Part shown: in pieces, positions 60,440 to 64,000 of the stretch
Position numbering within the stretch: position 1 is the first letter of the stretch
Layout of the letters: every line of letters starts with the position of its first letter
Assembly (NCBI GenBank): GCA_959347315.1
Contig: OY365815.1
Location: 17,881,709-17,945,708 of the forward strand
DNA length: 64,000 nucleotides
Source: Bimastos eiseni
Taxonomy: Eukaryota > Annelida > Clitellata > Crassiclitellata > Lumbricidae
Reading direction: 5' to 3'
The notes under the pieces: generated by a model
What the model was told of the DNA's origin: nothing
Databases searched by the model: none
The model's input: the letters and a program-made list of their open reading frames with translations, nothing else
Made by a program: the position numbers and the translations under genes

Positions 60440-61495
60440 TACCCTGTTACCGTCGCGGAAGAGGTCAATGTTGATTCCTGCAGCATGGAAGTATGCTGGG
60501 CTGGATCCAACTGACCCCAACAATTTCAGGCCCATAGATAATCAATGTTACCTTCCTCTAAAAAAATCATCGGAAAGAACGTCGCTCTGCAGCCCGTCGC
60601 CTACCTACAAGAGAATAATGTGCTGCAGTAATGCCAATCCGGTTTCAGACAACACCATTCAACTGAAGCGCTTCTGCCCCGACTCCTTTCAGACGTCTAT
60701 AAATGGAGCAATTGACAAAGCCCAGCCTACACCATTAGCGACGTCATTGCTGCATTCGACATAGACCGCGAGATCTTGTTACAAAGGTGGAATGTTTTGT
60801 TGGTTTACTGGTGATTCTATGAATGGATTGCCTCCATTCTCCTGATTTCTCCAGGGACGATCCCTCTGTGTGGCCCATTGCTCATTCAGGTCCTTCTAAG
60901 TCCCTGTTAAATATTATTTGTCCCAGGCCGAGCTCATCTCTTGGCCCCATCTGGATATTATTTACACAGCGGATCTGGCCTCACTTCTGATAGCGCATGC
61001 AATTTTAGGCCAGCAAGAGACTTATGAAGTGCAAACTAGCTTCGCTGGCTCCTTATCCGCCAGCGCAATGGGTACAGAGCAGCCACCTTTGTTTGGCGCT
61101 GCTACCAAGATAACCAGGGCCTCGCCCAAATTTGACTTAGTAAAGGCTGCTGTTTTATTTCATGTATCCCAGGGCGTCCTCTCTACGCTTCACGAACAAG
61201 GAGTTCTTTTGGTTGTGTCCGCTAGTACAGCAAATATGCATAATCGAACCTTTTCTGTGGCCAGGAATGGTCATCCCATAGACAGCTGCTTCTATAACTG
61301 GTAATCGTATTATCGTAATCTCCAAATTTCTAAAGCGTCACAAGAAAGCCAAGCGCAGGGCACCAGCTTATTCACGAGCGCTGGTACGCTATCTGAAACC
61401 TTCCTCGCTTAACTCAGAACTCGCTGAAGTCTGGAACGCCTCTGAATAGTTTCCCTGAAGGGACCATATATGAATTCACGACTGAATGAATAATG
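60440..61495 (+). mobile_element. Degenerate LINE reverse transcriptase and 3' end
   Basis: In changing frames the plus strand shows, in the proper order of a CR1/L2-like ORF2: DPNNFRPI (about 60513-60537), QSGFRQHHSTEALL (about 60636-60680), DVIAAFD (about 60740-60760), SSLGPIW (about 60936-60956), FTADLASLL and a site where the YADD catalytic box would be but GQQETYEVQ is read (about 61010-61035). It ends with AAATTTCTAAAGCG and AGCGCAGGGCACCAGCTTAT and a 3' end with GAATGAATAA. Frameshifts and loss of YADD make it inactive. Confidence 0.75.
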
Positions 61496-61810
61496 TTCCG
61501 CTGCGGTTTAAACTGACATTTCTATTATTTCCTTCATTAGAATGAATACATACGTTTACGATATTTAGGTCTTGTTACAATTAGGTCTAGGCAATAAATG
61601 AAATTATATCGTTGAGGAAATCGGAAAAAGAAAGCCAAGTGTAGCTTACACTTACCATGGGCATGCGTCATGATAAATAGACGCAGGCTGATCCATTTTA
61701 AGTACTTCAAGGTAGGCCCTATGACAAAAAGAAATAAGCGCATGGTTGTTGAATGGCTCAGTTCCAATCGCTAGATGGATCATTTGTGCTCACAGATTGC
61801 AAATGATAAG

Positions 61811-62035
61811 CCTATATATATATATATATATATCGGCTTTGTTGGTTGGGCCATATATAAATAAATAAATATATATATATATATATTGTGGTGAGCATGA
61901 AAGGTTGTGAAAATGACATTTTATCTTGCGATGAGCTGGCAAGATTATCTGACAATGGCAGATGCAAGGAAAGCGCAACTCCTGAAAGAACATCATGAGC
62001 ACTCAGACAATAACTCACTCGGCTTTGTTGGTTGG

Positions 62036-62106
<71 letters not shown>

Positions 62107-62167
62107 GGCCCAACATATATATATATATATATATATATATCGGCTTTGTTGGTTGGGCCATATATAA

Positions 62168-62212
<45 letters not shown>

Positions 62213-62216
62213 CCAA
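61811..62216. repeat. (AT)n tracts with repeated GGCTTTGTTGG words
   Basis: Three long AT runs, each next to CGGCTTTGTTGGTTGGGCC (about 61832, 62019 and 62141) and some followed by ATATATAAATAAATA. They form the centre and left margin of the palindrome listed next. Confidence 0.9.
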
Positions 62217-62359
62217 CCAACAAAGCCGAGTGAGTTATTGTCTGAGTGCTCATGATGTTCTTTCAGGAGTTGCGCTTTCCTTGCATCTGCCATTGTCAGA
62301 TAATCTTGCCAGCTCATCGCAAGATAAAATGTCATTTTCACAACCTTTCGTGCTCACCA
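61889..62359. repeat. Large palindrome, arms about 155 bp
   Basis: The arm 61889-62044 is the inverse of 62203-62359 with a single mismatch seen (GAGCATGAAAGG versus GAGCACGAAAGG) and AT runs between. The near identity means recent formation, gene conversion or an assembly artefact. Each arm is open in one frame for about 47 codons (for example [14 protein letters not shown]), but I recognise no protein. Confidence 0.92.
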
Positions 62360-62955
62360 TCATCACTATCAGTTCCTGGCGCCAGCCGCTAGACGGCGAT
62401 GGGTACGAGTAAATGATCGTCACTGTCCTCGTTCATCTGTCAAGGCCATTGCTCTTCTTATCAAAGTCACAGTGTGTCCTCTTTCATGTTGTTTATCGAA
62501 CGAAATCTTGGTCTGTCTGTGTCTGTTTTTCATTCGAATCTTGCATTCGGTGCATTGTGTTGAATTCTGCTACAGTCTTTCAATACTAGCCTACATGTTC
62601 TTTTAATCGGAGTCTTCGTTGAAAGACTTTGTATGGCCCGTCCAGTGATTGTCATATGCCATCGTAACTCATTTGTTTGTTTTCAAATCCCCGCAATCTG
62701 GTGTGGGCACCTAATCATTTATGTTGTATGAATTCCAATCTGGTTGTTGCACTGTCCAGCATTCCGATCCGTTAAAATGAAAATCGCCTCGTATGTACTT
62801 TTGTCTTGGGCTTCTTTGTAAATATCCCATTCATTATTCCAAATACTTGTCAGGTGCGTTCAATCTTCATTTGCATGTCCTCCTTGTTGCTGAAACTATA
62901 TTTAGCCATCCTAGATAGAGAAATTGATCTACTAATCAAAAGCTTATTCTCTTAC
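62360..62955. other. Unassigned DNA
   Basis: No gene recognised; TCTGTCTGTGTCTG at 62511-62525. Confidence 0.4.
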
Positions 62956-63142
62956 CGTTATAGTAATTGGTGTTTCATTCGTATTTTTAATCACGATTGT
63001 TCTGGTTTCTTTGCGTTGACCGTTGGACCAAATTTCTGCTGGTTTCATCAAACCGTGTCTCGTACTTTTAGTGAGGCGGCCACTGTCGTAAGTAAATCGA
63101 TGATAATCATTAGTCACCCATTTCATTTGTTTCCTATTTAGC
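62956..63142 (-). CDS. Possible exon of a DUF4139-domain protein
   Basis: On the minus strand a 187-base segment is bounded by TTCTTATATCAG|G and ACG|GTAAGAG, a good acceptor and a strong donor. It reads YHRFTYDSGRLTKST and, 13 residues on, KETRTIVIKNTNETPITIT. The pattern 'SG-L-KST ... KNT---P--I-V' recalls DUF4139 (mucoidy inhibitor A-like) proteins. This is from memory of the family, without alignment. No neighbouring exons could be joined, so it may be a pseudogene piece or belong to the mobile element next door. The frame itself runs from 63273. Confidence 0.3.
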
Positions 63143-63359
63143 CTGATATAAGAAGCAGCAATGCCAGTCAGCTTTAGCAACATTGAGATAGGAGTAAACT
63201 CTATCATGTTACCTATAACAATGAAATCTAAGTAGTTATAAAACGCGCTATCTGGGACAATTGACCATAACATAGCTCAAAATCACCCACCTAATAGGTT
63301 GCCAAAACGCATTTTTAACCTATAACAAGGATAAAAATAACCAACTCCTACATAAACCT

Positions 63360-63520
63360 AAACCCCTGGGTCACACATCAACCAATAGACTAAGAAAAAC
63401 GCCAGGAAATTTCCATTAGTTTCGATGATGAGCCACAATTCATGCACAAAGCCCCTGGTCAAAACGTCCGCCAATAGGTCAAAAGTCAAGGGAATTTCCA
63501 ATAATTTCGATGATGAGTCA
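63360..63520. repeat. Diverged direct repeat, period about 88
   Basis: Two copies, at about 63363-63435 and 63450-63520, share CCCCTGG(G)TCA, CCAATAG, GGAA(A)TTTCCA and TTTCGATGATGAG. The second copy ends where the integrase coding frame stops. Confidence 0.8.
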
Positions 63521-64000
63521 TCACGAGGCCACCAAGTCTTCATTATCAATCCATGAATTAAATGACTCAGGATAACCAAGCCATTTTACCAGTGATTTGT
63601 TTCCTCTTTTCCTGAAAACTTTTTCTATTCTAAATATTTTTTGAGTAGTCTTCTGTACCTCCTGTTCGTAAAATGAGCCCTGTATCTCCTCACCATTATA
63701 ATCAGTGATCTTATAAATTGGTGGATCCGTGTATTGAATCTTTGAAATTGTGAAGATCTCTTCTGTCCATCTCGGTGTAAAACCTTTTTCGAAGATGTTT
63801 TTCGTCTTCGTCATTCTAACTTTATCACCGATGGAAAACCTGGGCATAAAAGGTTCCGAGATCTCGTCATCGTATAAGTTCATCCATACAGCCTTTTCAC
63901 TCATTTTCAAACTAGCTTCAGAAGGCGTCATTTTAATGGAAGAATGCCTAGTTTCACTATAAATACTAACCATTTCATCCAACACATCGATATTTCTTTT
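63521..64000 (-). CDS. Chromodomain integrase, C-terminal part (Polinton/Maverick-like)
   Basis: Partial: the frame is still open at the right edge, so the catalytic DDE core lies outside. What is visible, N- to C-terminal: end of the integrase core with ETRHSSIKMTPSEA and KAVWMNLY; an SH3-like module with FSIGDKVRMTKTKNIFEKGF, RWTEEIFTISKI, PPIYKITDYNGEEI and GSFYEQEVQK; then a chromodomain with FRIEKVFRKRGNKSLVKWLG and YPESFNSWI. This order is known from Polinton/Maverick integrases and related transposon-derived proteins; Ty3-type chromoviruses are the alternative. It would bind chromatin and insert element DNA. The 480 bases have no stop or frameshift, so the copy may be young. Downstream (to the left) no terminal inverted repeat could be recognised. 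Confidence 0.75.
   Translation of the reverse strand, partial: KRNIDVLDEMVSIYSETRHSSIKMTPSEASLKMSEKAVWMNLYDDEISEPFMPRFSIGDKVRMTKTKNIFEKGFTPRWTEEIFTISKIQYTDPPIYKITDYNGEEIQGSFYEQEVQKTTQKIFRIEKVFRKRGNKSLVKWLGYPESFNSWIDNEDLVAS

Overview
The window reads as a piece of an animal nuclear genome. Genes are split by introns with GT-AG borders, the long non-coding stretches are AT-rich, and microsatellites and minisatellites are abundant ((AT)n, (GT)n, (GA)n, (GTAT)n, GATG, GACA). LINE, SINE, hAT-like and Polinton-like remains are scattered through it. The octamer TAGGCCTA and its halves recur often. I read it as an invertebrate, probably marine, and cannot name the species.

Three host genes can be supported. 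(1) A minus-strand M14 metallocarboxypeptidase of the carboxypeptidase M/E/N/D subfamily: nine coding exons between 15755 and 6303 join in frame to 490 codons, with the zinc, substrate and catalytic residues present, a signal peptide, a transthyretin-like domain and a hydrophobic C-terminus that looks like a GPI-anchor signal. (2) A plus-strand gene (34549-37540) for a 501-residue protein with one N-terminal membrane anchor, a basic stop-transfer patch, long Ser/Asp-rich disorder and a short coiled coil; I do not recognise its family. (3) A plus-strand SR splicing-factor gene (50531-59210): an SRSF3/SRSF7-type RRM is split over exons 1-2, and a 5.9-kb intron leads to a large exon with an RS domain, eleven copies of a ten-residue repeat and two possible LC8-binding motifs. 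A possible exon of a DUF4139-type gene lies near 63 kb on the minus strand.

Mobile remains. 1.4-2.1 kb holds a LINE relic; 2.4-3.3 kb a CGCG-rich inverted-repeat element and a MITE with degenerate TTAGGG-like blocks, with a second, inverted copy at 18.4 kb. 10.4, 11.1, 30.7, 41.0 and 60.4-61.5 kb hold further LINE relics. 19.5-20.25 kb is a C/G-rich inverted-repeat element that contains a 117-bp hAT-like MITE with a perfect 8-bp target duplication. 53.4-54.2 kb is a 796-bp hAT-like element with a perfect 8-bp target duplication, inside the SR gene. tRNA-derived sequences lie at 7.2, 17.25, 32.1 and perhaps 42.2 kb. At the right edge (63521-64000, minus) is the C-terminal part of a chromodomain integrase of Polinton/Maverick style.

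The most unusual architecture is in the SR gene. Starting 55 bases after its second exon lie twenty 27-bp repeats, most of which contain a sequence like a 5' splice site. Near-perfect palindromes with AT-rich centres occur at 10.7, 32.5 and 61.9-62.4 kb. I found no CRISPR array, prokaryotic operon or clearly new multi-gene system.
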